Program-made: the position numbers and the translations under genes
Origin: JAOUJD01 sp963726405
GTDB taxonomy: Bacteria; Pseudomonadota; Gammaproteobacteria; Burkholderiales; Burkholderiaceae_F
Direction of reading: 5' to 3'
NCBI GenBank assembly: GCA_963726405.1
Contig: CAVSCF010000005.1
Location: forward strand, 372,001 to 436,000
DNA: 64,000 nucleotides
In this document: piece by piece, positions 23,453 through 32,677 of the stretch
Position numbering within the stretch: position 1 is the first letter of the stretch
Layout: every line of letters begins with the position of its first letter
The notes under the pieces: generated by a model
What the model saw: the letters and a program-made list of their open reading frames with translations, nothing else
What the model was told of the DNA's origin: nothing
Database searches by the model: none

Positions 23453-24520
23453 TCAGGCGCCGTCGCCGAGTTGGAGCAGCAGGCGCCTCACCGGTGCGGG
23501 CAGTGCGAGGTCCGCGAGCGCGTGCGGCTCGACCAGGCGCGTCGTGCCGCCCGCGACACCGGCCGCACCCCGGATACTCGCCATGCGCGGGTGCATGACG
23601 AGGCTGTAGTGCGAGAACTCGTGCCGCAGTTCGGGCAGGCGTTCACCCAATTCGACGTCGAGCGCGTAGCGAGCGCAGATCGCGGCGAGCAGGCCCGGAT
23701 CGTCGGCGTCGGCGTCGAACTCGGGAAGGCTCATGAGGCCGCCCCAGATGCCGCTGGGGGGCCGGGTCTCGAGCAGAAGCGCGCCGCCCGCGTCACGGAT
23801 GATCGCGATCGCCGTGTGACGCACCGGCCGCACTTTCGCCGGGCGGGGCACGGGCAGTTCCGAGACACGGCCCTGCAACAGGGCCATGCACGTCGTGGCG
23901 AGAGGGCAGTCCTCGCAGCGCGGACGGGACCGACCGCACAAGGTCGCGCCAAGGTCCATCAGTCCCTGCGTGTACGTTTCGATTCCGACGTCCGGCAGTT
24001 CCGCCTCGGCCAGTTGCCAGAGGCGCCGCTCCACGGCGGTCGCACCGGGATAACCGTCGATGCCGAAGTGCCGGGCGAATACGCGTTTGACGTTGCCGTC
24101 GAGGATCGCCGCGCGTTCGCCGAATGCGAACGCGGCGATCGCCCCGGCGGTCGAGCGGCCGATGCCGGGAAGATCGGCAAGCTCGCGGGCCGTGCGCGGG
24201 AATTGCGAGCCGTGCCGCTCGACCACGGTCTGGGCGCAGGCATGGAGGTTGCGTGCGCGCGAGTAGTAGCCGAGCCCGGCCCAGGCCGCCATGACGTCGG
24301 CCGCCGGCGCCGCTGCCAGCGCGGCGACATCGGGGAAGCGTTCCAGGAATCGCGTGTAGTACGGGATCACGGCAGCGACCTGCGTCTGCTGCAGCATGAT
24401 TTCCGAGACCCAGATGCGGTAGGGATCGCGCGTGTGCTGCCACGGCAGGTCGCGCCGGCCGTGACTGCTTTGCCAGCGGACGACCCGCTGCGCGAACGAC
24501 GCTGACGGCGGAACGGCCAC
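23453..24520 (-). CDS. mutY: A/G-specific adenine DNA glycosylase MutY
   Basis: 355 residues. The HhH segment LADLPGIGRSTAGAI is followed by the catalytic aspartate in AILDGNVKRVFARHF; the [4Fe-4S] ligands are C-x6-C-x2-C-x5-C (CGRSRPRCEDCPLATTC); a NUDIX-like C-terminal domain recognises 8-oxoG. It removes adenine mispaired with 8-oxoguanine. The start is a GTG directly after the TAG of the dynamin-like gene, so translation is probably coupled. Confidence 0.95.
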   Translation of the reverse strand: MAVPPSASFAQRVVRWQSSHGRRDLPWQHTRDPYRIWVSEIMLQQTQVAAVIPYYTRFLERFPDVAALAAAPAADVMAAWAGLGYYSRARNLHACAQTVVERHGSQFPRTARELADLPGIGRSTAGAIAAFAFGERAAILDGNVKRVFARHFGIDGYPGATAVERRLWQLAEAELPDVGIETYTQGLMDLGATLCGRSRPRCEDCPLATTCMALLQGRVSELPVPRPAKVRPVRHTAIAIIRDAGGALLLETRPPSGIWGGLMSLPEFDADADDPGLLAAICARYALDVELGERLPELRHEFSHYSLVMHPRMASIRGAAGVAGGTTRLVEPHALADLALPAPVRRLLLQLGDGA

Positions 24521-26479
24521 CTACGCCGCTAGCGCCTCTTCGTCGACGATGTCGTCGACGCGCGCGCGGGCGCCGATCTCGAGAATGCGGTCGGACAGCC
24601 GACTCAGTGCGGTGATCTTGCCCTGGGCATCCTCCAGCGCCTCCTCGAGCTCGGTGATGCGGTCATCGAGCGAGCCCTGCGCGTCGCGGATCTTGCTCAC
24701 CGACTCGGCGCGCTTCTTCAGCTGCGCGCGCTGCTCGCGCACCTGCATCTCGAGCGGCGGGAGCAGGGACTTCACCCACGCCTCGGTGTCGCGTTCCGCG
24801 GCGGAAAAGATGTCGCGCGACTTCGAGACCACCGTGTCGAAGAAGCGCTGCATCAGCGCCCACTTGTCCGTGGTCAGGACGGCAAGGGCGCCGAACTGCG
24901 AACGCCAGGCGTCTTCAGCGCGTTCGAGTTCCGCGAGGTACGTGTCGAGCGAGAACGACATCGGCGGCGACACGCTCCAGCCCAGTTCCTCGGCGAAGCG
25001 GCGCTGCACGCCGATCACCATCTGCTCGATCTCGAGCGTCTTCGAATTGGCCGAGCGCAGCATCTCGCGCAGCCCGCCGAAATACGCCTTGACCGCGGAC
25101 GAGAGCTGGGCCGACAGCGCGCTGCGCTTCATGCGACTGCGCGTCGCCAGGACATGCTCGCGCAGCGTGCTGACGCGCAACGGCTTGAACAGGTCCTCCG
25201 ACAGCCGCGACAGCACCAGCCGTGCCGCAACGATCTTCCGGACGACTTCCTCGAACTCGCGCTGCTCGGCATACGCGCGGCGGGTCATGCGCTCGATCGA
25301 GCTCTGGTTCTTGCCCTGCAGGCCCCGCAGTTCATACAGTTGCTCGATCACGCCGCGCTCGCGGGCGGACAGGGCCTGGCGCGTTTCCAGCATGACGCGC
25401 TCGACCGTCATCACCGTCTGGTCGCGGACGATGCGCTGCTTGGCCGGAACCAGCAGTTCGATCAGCGCTTCCTCGAGCAAGGGCAGTCGGCTCGCCTCGA
25501 GCAGCCGATCGTCGCCCTGCACCTTGGCGACCAGTCCCTTCTGGGCCGACACCGGGAACACGCGGACCGGTTCCAGGTCGAGCGTGGCGGCGACGTCGTG
25601 CACCTGGCGCCGCACCTCGCGCTCGATCTCGCCCGGGGTCTTCAGCGGGTCCCAGAGCCCGTCGATCTTGTTCAGCACCGCAATGTGGTTGCGGTGGCCC
25701 GCGTCGCCGACCACCTGGCGCCAGACTTCGAGGTCACTCTTCGTGACGCCCGTGTCGGCCGCCAGCACGAACAGGACGGCGTGCGCGTTCGGCACCAGCG
25801 ACAGCGTCAGTTCGGGCTCGGTGCCGATCGCGTTCAGGCCCGGCGTGTCGAGGATCACGAGCCCATGCTTCAGCAGCGGGTGCGGGAAGTTGATGACGGC
25901 GTGCCGCCACTTGGAGATCTCGACCATGCCGTGCTTGTCGATGGCGATCGCCTGGCCGGGGTCCTCGGCGTCGAACAGCCCGTAGCCCCGCGCCTCGTCC
26001 ACGGTGACGCGCACCGTTTCGGCGACGATCTGGAAGGCGCCGAGCATGCCGTCCGTGGAATTCGTGTCGAGCGGAAAAACCTTCCACTCGCTGCTCATGC
26101 GCTTGAAGTCCGACGTCGATCCGCTGCGCCCCCGCGTTTCGATCGGCAGCGCGCGAATGCAGGGCGGCAGCGTGTCGTCGTACAGGAGTTCGGTGGGGCA
26201 CATCGTCGTGCGACCCGCGGACGACGGCAGGATCCGCTTGCCGTAGTCGGCGAAGAAGATCGCGTTGATCAGCTCCGACTTGCCCCGCGAGAACTCGGCG
26301 ACGAACGCGATGACGAGCTTGTCCTCCGCAAGGCGATCGAGCGCGACCTCGATGCGGCGGGCGGCATCGCCCTCCAGCATCTGCGTCTCGATCATCCACT
26401 GGCGAAGATCGACGATCGCCTTGGCCAGCGAGTCGCGCCAGTTGCCGTACTCCTCGAATCGGGACGCCAGGGGAGCCAT
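24521..26479 (-). CDS. Dynamin-like GTPase between mutM and mutY
   Basis: 652 residues from the ATG at 26479 (a GTG at 26509 would add 10). The P-loop is AEFSRGKSELINA (residues 61-73, with Ala for the first Gly), the switch I threonine is in TTMCPTEL, G3 is DTPGLN and G4 is NKID. Long helices follow, with a predicted coiled coil at the C-terminus (about residues 575-640). No obvious transmembrane helix. This is a bacterial dynamin-family protein of unknown role. Its stop abuts the mutY start, and mutM lies upstream on the same strand. Confidence 0.88.
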   Translation of the reverse strand: MAPLASRFEEYGNWRDSLAKAIVDLRQWMIETQMLEGDAARRIEVALDRLAEDKLVIAFVAEFSRGKSELINAIFFADYGKRILPSSAGRTTMCPTELLYDDTLPPCIRALPIETRGRSGSTSDFKRMSSEWKVFPLDTNSTDGMLGAFQIVAETVRVTVDEARGYGLFDAEDPGQAIAIDKHGMVEISKWRHAVINFPHPLLKHGLVILDTPGLNAIGTEPELTLSLVPNAHAVLFVLAADTGVTKSDLEVWRQVVGDAGHRNHIAVLNKIDGLWDPLKTPGEIEREVRRQVHDVAATLDLEPVRVFPVSAQKGLVAKVQGDDRLLEASRLPLLEEALIELLVPAKQRIVRDQTVMTVERVMLETRQALSARERGVIEQLYELRGLQGKNQSSIERMTRRAYAEQREFEEVVRKIVAARLVLSRLSEDLFKPLRVSTLREHVLATRSRMKRSALSAQLSSAVKAYFGGLREMLRSANSKTLEIEQMVIGVQRRFAEELGWSVSPPMSFSLDTYLAELERAEDAWRSQFGALAVLTTDKWALMQRFFDTVVSKSRDIFSAAERDTEAWVKSLLPPLEMQVREQRAQLKKRAESVSKIRDAQGSLDDRITELEEALEDAQGKITALSRLSDRILEIGARARVDDIVDEEALAA

Positions 26480-26612
26480 CGTCGTTGCGGATGTGCGCCA
26501 TGAAGGCACGGCGCCGAGACGAATCTATAGCACGCGCCCCTGCGCCGGCACAGTCGCATGAACGCAGAAGCAGGGGCCGAATATCGCGTGACTTCGGGCG
26601 ACCGAACGGCCC

Positions 26613-27446
26613 TCACCGACGCTGGCAGCGGCGGCAGTAGTAGGTCGCGCGCTGGCCCTGGACGATCCTGACGATCCCGGTCCCGCAAAGCCGGCACGGC
26701 TGGCCGGCGCGCTCGTAGACGCAGGCGTCGAGCATGAAGTAGCCCTCCGCACCATCGGCGCCCACGAAGTCGCGCAGCGTGCTGCCGCCCACCGCGATGG
26801 CCTCGCCCAGCACTTCCCGAATCGCGCTCGCGAGCCGATCGCATCGGGCCGGGCCGAGCCGACGGGCGGGCAGCTTCGGGTTGATGCCGGCCCGGAACAG
26901 GCACTCCGAGGCATAGATGTTGCCGACACCCACCACGACATCGCCGGCGAGCAGCACCTGCTTGATGGACGCGGCCCGTCCGCGCGTTCCCTCGTAGAGC
27001 CACGCCCCGTTGAAGCGCACGTCGAAGGGCTCGATGCCGAGCCCCGCAAGGAGCGCATTGGCCTCCAGCGGACCGTCCGACCTGGCATGCCACAACAGGG
27101 CGCCGAAGCGACGCGGGTCGGTGAGCCGGACGACGTCGGCGGCAAACAGCAGATCCGCGTGGTCATGTCGGCCTGGAGGAGGAACGCCGGCCGCGCGCGG
27201 AAGCACGCGCCACGCACCCGACATCCCGAGATGGGAAATCAGGACCCCGGATCCCAGATGCCACAGCAGATACTTCCCCCGGCGGTCCAGGCGCACGACG
27301 CGCTGGCCGCGCAGCCGCTGGTCCAGGTCGAGAGGAACCGGCCAGCGCAATCGGCGATCGCGGATCACGACGCCTTCGATCACCTGCCCTTCCACGTGCG
27401 GCGCAAGCGCCCTTCGCGTGACCTCGACCTCCGGCAACTCAGGCAC
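26613..27446 (-). CDS. mutM: Formamidopyrimidine-DNA glycosylase
   Basis: 277 residues starting at a GTG. The N-terminus PELPEVEVTRR supplies the catalytic Pro2 and Glu3; the H2TH segment VVVGVGNIYASECLFRAGINP is intact, and the C-terminal zinc finger is C-x2-C...C-x2-C (CRLC...CRRC). It excises 8-oxoguanine and FaPy lesions and nicks the strand. It is the first gene of a minus-strand run mutM - dynamin-like - mutY, and diverges from the TPR lipoprotein gene. Confidence 0.96.
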   Translation of the reverse strand: MPELPEVEVTRRALAPHVEGQVIEGVVIRDRRLRWPVPLDLDQRLRGQRVVRLDRRGKYLLWHLGSGVLISHLGMSGAWRVLPRAAGVPPPGRHDHADLLFAADVVRLTDPRRFGALLWHARSDGPLEANALLAGLGIEPFDVRFNGAWLYEGTRGRAASIKQVLLAGDVVVGVGNIYASECLFRAGINPKLPARRLGPARCDRLASAIREVLGEAIAVGGSTLRDFVGADGAEGYFMLDACVYERAGQPCRLCGTGIVRIVQGQRATYYCRRCQRR

Positions 27447-27544
27447 GACAAACCCCGGCTTCAGCCTCGGGTCGTTCTGTTAATGTGCACCGTATCTTCA
27501 CCGCCCACCGCCATCGGTCGTCGCTCGGCACCGTGGCCCTCCCG

Positions 27545-29344
27545 ATGCCCCAATTCCTGTCTCTGCGTGCGCCGTTCATTGCGCTCGTCCGCCGCGCGCT
27601 CGCCATCTCGGCGGCACTGGCGATTCTAGGTTGCTCGACCCCCGGCACGGTGGGTGGCGAAGCTGCAACGCCACCGGGTACCGTCCCCGCGCAGGTGGTC
27701 CAGGCCACGCCGCCCGACGCCGATGCCGCTCCGGACGTCAACCTGTCCGGTGCGCTGCTGTACCAGTTGATGGCGGCCGAGGTGGCGGCACAGCGCGGCG
27801 ACATCGGCGCTGCGTACGCGATCTACCTGAAGCTTGCGCGGGAAACGCGCGATCCGCGGCTCGCGCGCCGGGCCACCGAACTCGCCTTGCAGGGCCGCGC
27901 GCTCGCGGAAAGCCTCGAGGCCGCCCGGCTTTGGCGCGAACTCGCGCCGCGCTCAAGCGAGGCCAACCAGACCGTCGCGATGCTGTATGCGGCCAGCGGC
28001 CAGTTCGAAGAGTCCTACGCATTGTTCAGCGAGCAGCTGAAGGCGGCGCCCCAGCCGGCGGAGGAACTCGCACGCATCCAGCGGGCGCTGACGCGCAGCC
28101 AGGATCGGGCCGGCGCTTTCGTGCTGCTCGAGCGGCTCGCGCAACCGTACGCAAAGACGGCCGAGGTGCGCCTCGTTCTCGCCAATGGAGCCCAGGCAGC
28201 CGGTCTCAACACACGCGCCATCGCCGAAGCGAAGGCTGCCGTCGATCTCGCACCGGACTCGGAGCGCGCCGCGCTGACGGCCGCGCAGTACATGCAGGCG
28301 AGCGACCGCAAGGGCGCGCTCGCCGTGCTCGCGCGCTACCTCGAACGCCAGCCGAAGTCGTCCGACGGCCGCCTCGCCTACGCGCGCCTGCTCATCGCCG
28401 ACAGGCAGTACGACGCGGCGCGGGGTCAGTTCGAGCGCCTGTTGCAGGCCGATCCGAAGAACCCCGATCTCGTCTACTCGATGGCGCTGCTCTCGATGCA
28501 GGGCCAGCTGAAGGCCGAAGCACGACGCTACCTCGAGCGCTATCTCGCGCTGCTCGAGGAGCCTGGCAACGAGGAACGCGACGCCGACAACGCATACCTG
28601 AACCTGGCGCAGCTTGCCGAGGAAGACAAGCAGTACGACGAGGCCCTGAAATGGCTGCGGAAGGTGGAAGGCGGCGAGGAGTACCTGCCCGCACGGGTCC
28701 GCGAGGCTTCGGTGCTGGCAAAGATGAACAAGCTGGAGGACGGCCGGAAGATCCTGCACGACATCAAGCCGCAGTCGGAGGACGAACGCATCCAGCTCGT
28801 GATCGCCGAAGCCCAGCTGCTGCGCGACGCCAAACGCCAGGAGGAGTCGTACACGATGCTGGCGCGGGCGCTGGAGAAGGCCCCGGACAACCCGTCGCTG
28901 CTCTACGACACCGCCATGGCGGCGGAACGGACCAACCGTCTCGCCGAGATGGAGAAGCACCTGCGCCGCGTGATCGAGTTGAAGCCCGACTATGCGCACG
29001 CGTACAACGCGCTCGGCTACACCTTCGCCGATCGCAACACGCGGTTGCCGGAAGCGCTGCAGCTGATCGAGAAGGCCAACCAGCTCAGCCCGGACGACCC
29101 GTACATCCTCGACTCGCTCGGCTGGGTCTACTTCCGCATGGGTGACCTGAAGCGTGCGCGGGAGGTGCTCCAGCGCGCCTACGACGCGAAGCCCGAAGCC
29201 GAAGTTGCCATTCACCTTGCGGAAGTGCTGTGGGCGTCCGGCGACCAGGAGGGCGCCCGAAAGATCCTTCGTGAGGTTCGTTCCCAGGAGCCGGGCAACG
29301 AGTTGCTGAAGTCGACCGTCGCCCGCCTGAAGATCGGGCTGTAG
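27545..29344 (+). CDS. Tetratricopeptide-repeat lipoprotein
   Basis: 599 residues from the ATG at 27545 (GTG at 27485 or 27533 are possible earlier starts). The N-terminus has a hydrophobic signal and a lipobox AILGC, so it is probably a lipoprotein. About a dozen TPR helices fill the rest (for example AHAYNALGYTFADRNTRLPEALQLIEKANQLSPDDPYILDSLGWVYFR). It is the usual neighbour upstream of lolB and ispE in betaproteobacteria. Its role is unknown; an outer-membrane assembly or scaffold function is an inference from its partners. Confidence 0.82.
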   Translation: MPQFLSLRAPFIALVRRALAISAALAILGCSTPGTVGGEAATPPGTVPAQVVQATPPDADAAPDVNLSGALLYQLMAAEVAAQRGDIGAAYAIYLKLARETRDPRLARRATELALQGRALAESLEAARLWRELAPRSSEANQTVAMLYAASGQFEESYALFSEQLKAAPQPAEELARIQRALTRSQDRAGAFVLLERLAQPYAKTAEVRLVLANGAQAAGLNTRAIAEAKAAVDLAPDSERAALTAAQYMQASDRKGALAVLARYLERQPKSSDGRLAYARLLIADRQYDAARGQFERLLQADPKNPDLVYSMALLSMQGQLKAEARRYLERYLALLEEPGNEERDADNAYLNLAQLAEEDKQYDEALKWLRKVEGGEEYLPARVREASVLAKMNKLEDGRKILHDIKPQSEDERIQLVIAEAQLLRDAKRQEESYTMLARALEKAPDNPSLLYDTAMAAERTNRLAEMEKHLRRVIELKPDYAHAYNALGYTFADRNTRLPEALQLIEKANQLSPDDPYILDSLGWVYFRMGDLKRAREVLQRAYDAKPEAEVAIHLAEVLWASGDQEGARKILREVRSQEPGNELLKSTVARLKIGL

Positions 29345-29346
29345 CG

Positions 29347-29949
29347 ATGGCGTCGGGCATGTCGCTTCGCGCCCTGAAGCCCGGCCGGGACGTGACCCAT
29401 GTCCTGCTCGCGAGCCTTCTGGTGCTGACGCTCGCAGGGTGCGCCACCGCGCCGCCGCCCGCTCCCGACCGCCTCTATACCGGCCGCTTCTCGGTGGTGG
29501 CCACCACCGGCGCCAAGCGCGAGACCGTATCGGGGCGCTTCAACGTCGAAGTCCGCGGCAACCGACAAACGATCGACCTGGCCTCGCCGCTCGGCACGAC
29601 CGTCGCACGCATCGAAGTCGGGCCGGATGGCGCACGGGCGAGCGGCCCCGGCGTCAACGAAGTGCAGGGCCCGGACGCCGACGCCCTGACGGAGCAGATG
29701 CTCGGCTGGCGACTGCCGGTCAGCGGAATGTCCGACTGGATCGAAGGCCGGCCCGCACCCGGGCGGCCGGCGCGGGTGGAACGCGACGGCAACCGCCCTG
29801 TGCTGATCGAGCAGGATGGCTGGACGGTGCGCCTGGCGGAGACCTTCCAGGCGACGGGCCGACCCCGCCTGATGGTGCTCGAACGTCCGGCTTCGCCGCT
29901 TGCTCCCGGCGTTGTTCTGCGGCTGATCGTGGACGATCCAGCCGCCTAG
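29347..29949 (+). CDS. lolB: Outer-membrane lipoprotein receptor LolB
   Basis: 200 residues with a lipobox LTLAGC and the LolB domain (LYTGRFSVVATTGAKRETVSGRFNVEVRGNRQTIDLASPLGTTVARIEV). It takes lipoproteins from LolA and inserts them into the outer membrane. It starts 2 bases after the TPR gene; a second ATG 4 codons downstream is possible. The lolB-ispE-tRNA-prs order is conserved in beta- and gammaproteobacteria, here with a methyltransferase-like gene inserted. Confidence 0.88.
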   Translation: MASGMSLRALKPGRDVTHVLLASLLVLTLAGCATAPPPAPDRLYTGRFSVVATTGAKRETVSGRFNVEVRGNRQTIDLASPLGTTVARIEVGPDGARASGPGVNEVQGPDADALTEQMLGWRLPVSGMSDWIEGRPAPGRPARVERDGNRPVLIEQDGWTVRLAETFQATGRPRLMVLERPASPLAPGVVLRLIVDDPAA

Positions 29950-29964
29950 CCAGCAGGAGGCCGC

Positions 29965-30540
29965 ATGAAGACCCGACGAGACATGCTGCGCGGCGCCGGT
30001 GCGTTGATGCTCGGTGGCACCGTTTCGTCTGCGCTGCTGCTCGCGCGCGCTGCCCACGCGCGCAGCGAGAACGCGCCGCCGCTGGACGTGCCCTATGTCC
30101 CCACGCCGATGCCGGTGGTCGAGGCCATGCTCGACATGGCCCGCGTGGGCAAGGACGACACGCTCTATGACCTCGGCTGTGGCGATGGGCGCATCGTCGT
30201 TCGCGCGGCCGCGCGGTTCGGCTGCAGAGGCGTAGGCGTCGACCTCAACCCCGAGCGGGTGACGGAAGCGCGCGCGCACGCCGCGACCAACAAGGTCACG
30301 GGGCTGACGAGGTTCGAGGTCGGCGATGTGTTCGAGTTCGACTTCAGCGCAGCGACCGTCGTCACTATGTACCTGCTGCCGAGCGTGAACCTGAAGCTGC
30401 GCCCGCGCTTGCTGAAGGAACTGAAACCTGGGACCCGCATCGTGTCGCACGATTTCGACATGGGGGACTGGGCGCCCGAAGCCACGCGCGACGTGGGACG
30501 CAGCCGGGTCCTGCTCTGGACGGTTCCCCCGCGCGGCTAA
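29965..30540 (+). CDS. Class I SAM-methyltransferase-like protein with Tat signal
   Basis: 191 residues. The N-terminus MKTRRDMLRGAGALMLGGTVSSALLLARAAHA is a clear twin-arginine signal with an Ala-x-Ala cleavage site. The mature part has Rossmann motif I, YDLGCGDGRIVVRAAARFGCRGVGVDLN, and VVTMYLLPSVNLKLRPRLLKEL. An AGGAGG ribosome binding site precedes the ATG. SAM is not expected in the periplasm, so the enzyme may act on a precursor before export, use another ligand, or be inactive. It lies between lolB and ispE with 9-15 bp gaps. Confidence 0.8.
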   Translation: MKTRRDMLRGAGALMLGGTVSSALLLARAAHARSENAPPLDVPYVPTPMPVVEAMLDMARVGKDDTLYDLGCGDGRIVVRAAARFGCRGVGVDLNPERVTEARAHAATNKVTGLTRFEVGDVFEFDFSAATVVTMYLLPSVNLKLRPRLLKELKPGTRIVSHDFDMGDWAPEATRDVGRSRVLLWTVPPRG

Positions 30541-30549
30541 CATGCGCCG

Positions 30550-31404
30550 ATGGAGTCCGCGCTCGGCCTGCCCGCCCCCGCCAAGCTGAATCTCTTCCTG
30601 CATGTGACCGGCCGCCGCGTCGACGGATATCACACGCTTCAAACCGTATTCCAGCTCATCGACCTGGCGGACTGGCTCGATTTCGAGCGACGTGACGATG
30701 GCGCAATCGTGCGCGAGGGCGACCTGCTGTCGGTCGCGGAGGACGATCTCGCCGTCCGCGCCGCGCGGACGCTGCAGCAGGCGGCGGGTCGCCGCCTCGG
30801 CGCGACGATCCGGGTGACCAAGCGCATTCCTGCGGGCAGCGGCATGGGCGGCGGCTCGTCGGATGCGGCCACGACGCTCCTCGCGCTGAACCGCCTGTGG
30901 GACCTCGGGTTGTCGCGTTCCGACCTGGCGCGCGCCGCCTTGTCCCTCGGCGCCGACGTGCCATTCTTTCTGCACGGCAACAACGCTTTTGCCGAAGGCG
31001 TGGGAGACGAACTGCAGTCGGTCGCCCTGCCGACCGCGTGGTACGCGGTCATCTGGCCCCAAGTGCATGTTTCGACAAAGGAAATCTTTGCCGACCCCGG
31101 TTTGACACGAAATACCAAACCCACGAAAATAGCGGACTTTTCTGCTGCCGCAGGGCTCCTTCCGCACGCACTTTTCGGCGCCAACGACCTTGAAGCGGTC
31201 GCGCGGCGTCGATTCCCCGGCATCGATCAGGCTCTCGAGAGACTGAGGCGCCATGGCCCGGCGCGAATGACGGGATCCGGGTCGGCGGTCTTCGTGCCGA
31301 CCGCAACAGAGCAGGAGGCGCGAGCGGCGCTGGCAGAGTGCCCGGCCGAGTGGCAGTGCTGGGCAGCAAGAGGATTGAGCGAACATCCGCTGGCAGTCTG
31401 GTAG
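30550..31404 (+). CDS. ispE: 4-diphosphocytidyl-2-C-methyl-D-erythritol kinase
   Basis: 284-residue GHMP kinase of the MEP isoprenoid pathway. Substrate motif PAKLNLFLHVTGRRVDGYHTL opens the protein; the ATP-binding loop is PAGSGMGGGSSDAA near residue 95; MTGSGSAVF is the third GHMP motif. Start ATG 9 bases after the preceding gene. It is followed by tRNA-Gln and prs, as in many proteobacteria. Confidence 0.96.
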   Translation: MESALGLPAPAKLNLFLHVTGRRVDGYHTLQTVFQLIDLADWLDFERRDDGAIVREGDLLSVAEDDLAVRAARTLQQAAGRRLGATIRVTKRIPAGSGMGGGSSDAATTLLALNRLWDLGLSRSDLARAALSLGADVPFFLHGNNAFAEGVGDELQSVALPTAWYAVIWPQVHVSTKEIFADPGLTRNTKPTKIADFSAAAGLLPHALFGANDLEAVARRRFPGIDQALERLRRHGPARMTGSGSAVFVPTATEQEARAALAECPAEWQCWAARGLSEHPLAVW

Positions 31405-31461
31405 ACGGATGAAAGCAGGGCAGCAGGCAGCGCGGTACGGCAGTACGCAAAGGTTCAGCGC

Positions 31462-31538
31462 TGGGGAGTCGCCAAGCTGGTTAAGGCAGCGGATTTTGAT
31501 TCCGCCATTCGAGGGTTCGAATCCTTCCTCCCCAGCCA
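31462..31538 (+). tRNA. tRNA-Gln (UUG anticodon)
   Basis: A complete cloverleaf: acceptor TGGGGAG pairs with CTCCCCA; the anticodon stem GCGGA/TCCGC encloses the loop TTTTGAT, anticodon TTG; the T loop is GGTTCGAATCC; CCA is encoded (31536-31538). It sits between ispE and prs. Confidence 0.97.
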
Positions 31539-31549
31539 CACAACACGGA

Positions 31550-31569
31550 GATGCCCGCTTGCGGGCATC
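31550..31569 (+). terminator. Hairpin behind tRNA-Gln
   Basis: Perfect 9-bp stem GATGCCCGC/GCGGGCATC with a 2-base loop, 11 bases after the tRNA. There is no T-tract, so it may be a processing or Rho-related structure rather than an intrinsic terminator. Confidence 0.4.
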
Positions 31570-31714
31570 GCGGCCGCCGGAATGTCGTCGATGCAAATGC
31601 GCGTCGAAAGGCAGTCCGGCGAGTTTGTTTGAGCGCGTGATCCGAGGCGGCCGGATACGCAGGGGGTGAGCGGCGGATGCCGCTCCACAGGGGGCCGCAG
31701 ACGCGGTGTTAGCC

Positions 31715-32674
31715 ATGGCCTTGCTGGTCCCTGACAACCTGATGGTCTTCACGGGCAACGCGAATCCGCGTCTGGCCCAGGCCGTGGCCCAGCACCTGAA
31801 CATCCGGCTCGGCAAGGCACAGGTCTCGAAGTTTTCCGACGGCGAAGTGACCGTCGAGCTGTTCGAGAACGTCCGCGGCAAGGACGTGTTCGTGCTGCAG
31901 TCCACCTGCCAGCCGACCAACGACAACCTGATGGAACTGATGATCATGGTCGACGCGCTGAAACGCGCTTCGGCCGGACGCATCACCGCGGCGATTCCCT
32001 ACTTCGGCTATGCGAGGCAGGACCGCCGGCCACGCAGCGCGCGCGTGGCGATCAGCGCGAAGGTGGTCGCGAACATGCTGCAGGTGGCCGGCGTGAACCG
32101 CGTGCTGGTGATGGACCTGCACGCCGACCAGATCCAGGGATTCTTCGACATTCCAGTCGACAACATCTACGCCGCGCCGATCCTGCTCGGCGACATCTGG
32201 AAGCACAACTACGACAACCTGGTCGTGGTGTCGCCGGACGTCGGTGGCGTGGTGCGCGCGCGCGCGATCGCCAAGCGCATGGATGCGGAACTCGCGATCA
32301 TCGACAAGCGGCGGCCGCGCGCCAACGTCGCCGAAGTGATGCACATCATCGGCGAGGTCGAGGGGCGCAACTGCGTGATCATGGACGACATGGTCGACAC
32401 CGCGAACACGCTGTGCCAGGCGGCGCAGGCACTGCGCGATCGCGGCGCACAGCGCGTGATGGCCTATGCGACGCACCCGGTGCTGTCGGGCAAGGCCATC
32501 GAGCGGATCAACAATTCGGTGATCGACGAACTCGTCGTCACCGACACGATCCCGCTGTCGGAAGACGCGAAGTCCTGCGCGAAGATCCGGCAGTTGTCGT
32601 GTGCGGCGCTGTTCGGCGAGACGATCTCGCGCATCGCACGCGAGGATTCGGTGAGTTCGCTGTTCATCGAATAG
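31715..32674 (+). CDS. prs: Ribose-phosphate pyrophosphokinase
   Basis: 319 residues from the ATG at 31715 (an in-frame GTG lies 3 codons upstream). It makes PRPP from ribose-5-phosphate and ATP. Visible signatures are NANPRLAQAVAQHL, the ATP-binding YARQDRR, the LHADQIQGFF catalytic region, and the PRPP loop VIMDDMVDTANTL. Normal class I length. It feeds PRPP to purine, pyrimidine, His and Trp synthesis. It precedes rplY and pth. Confidence 0.97.
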   Translation: MALLVPDNLMVFTGNANPRLAQAVAQHLNIRLGKAQVSKFSDGEVTVELFENVRGKDVFVLQSTCQPTNDNLMELMIMVDALKRASAGRITAAIPYFGYARQDRRPRSARVAISAKVVANMLQVAGVNRVLVMDLHADQIQGFFDIPVDNIYAAPILLGDIWKHNYDNLVVVSPDVGGVVRARAIAKRMDAELAIIDKRRPRANVAEVMHIIGEVEGRNCVIMDDMVDTANTLCQAAQALRDRGAQRVMAYATHPVLSGKAIERINNSVIDELVVTDTIPLSEDAKSCAKIRQLSCAALFGETISRIAREDSVSSLFIE

Positions 32675-32677
32675 CGG

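Noticed and set aside
29212..31986. 924-codon minus-strand open frame opposite lolB-ispE-tRNA-prs
   Set aside because: It crosses a tRNA and several real genes and its translation shows only low-complexity composition.
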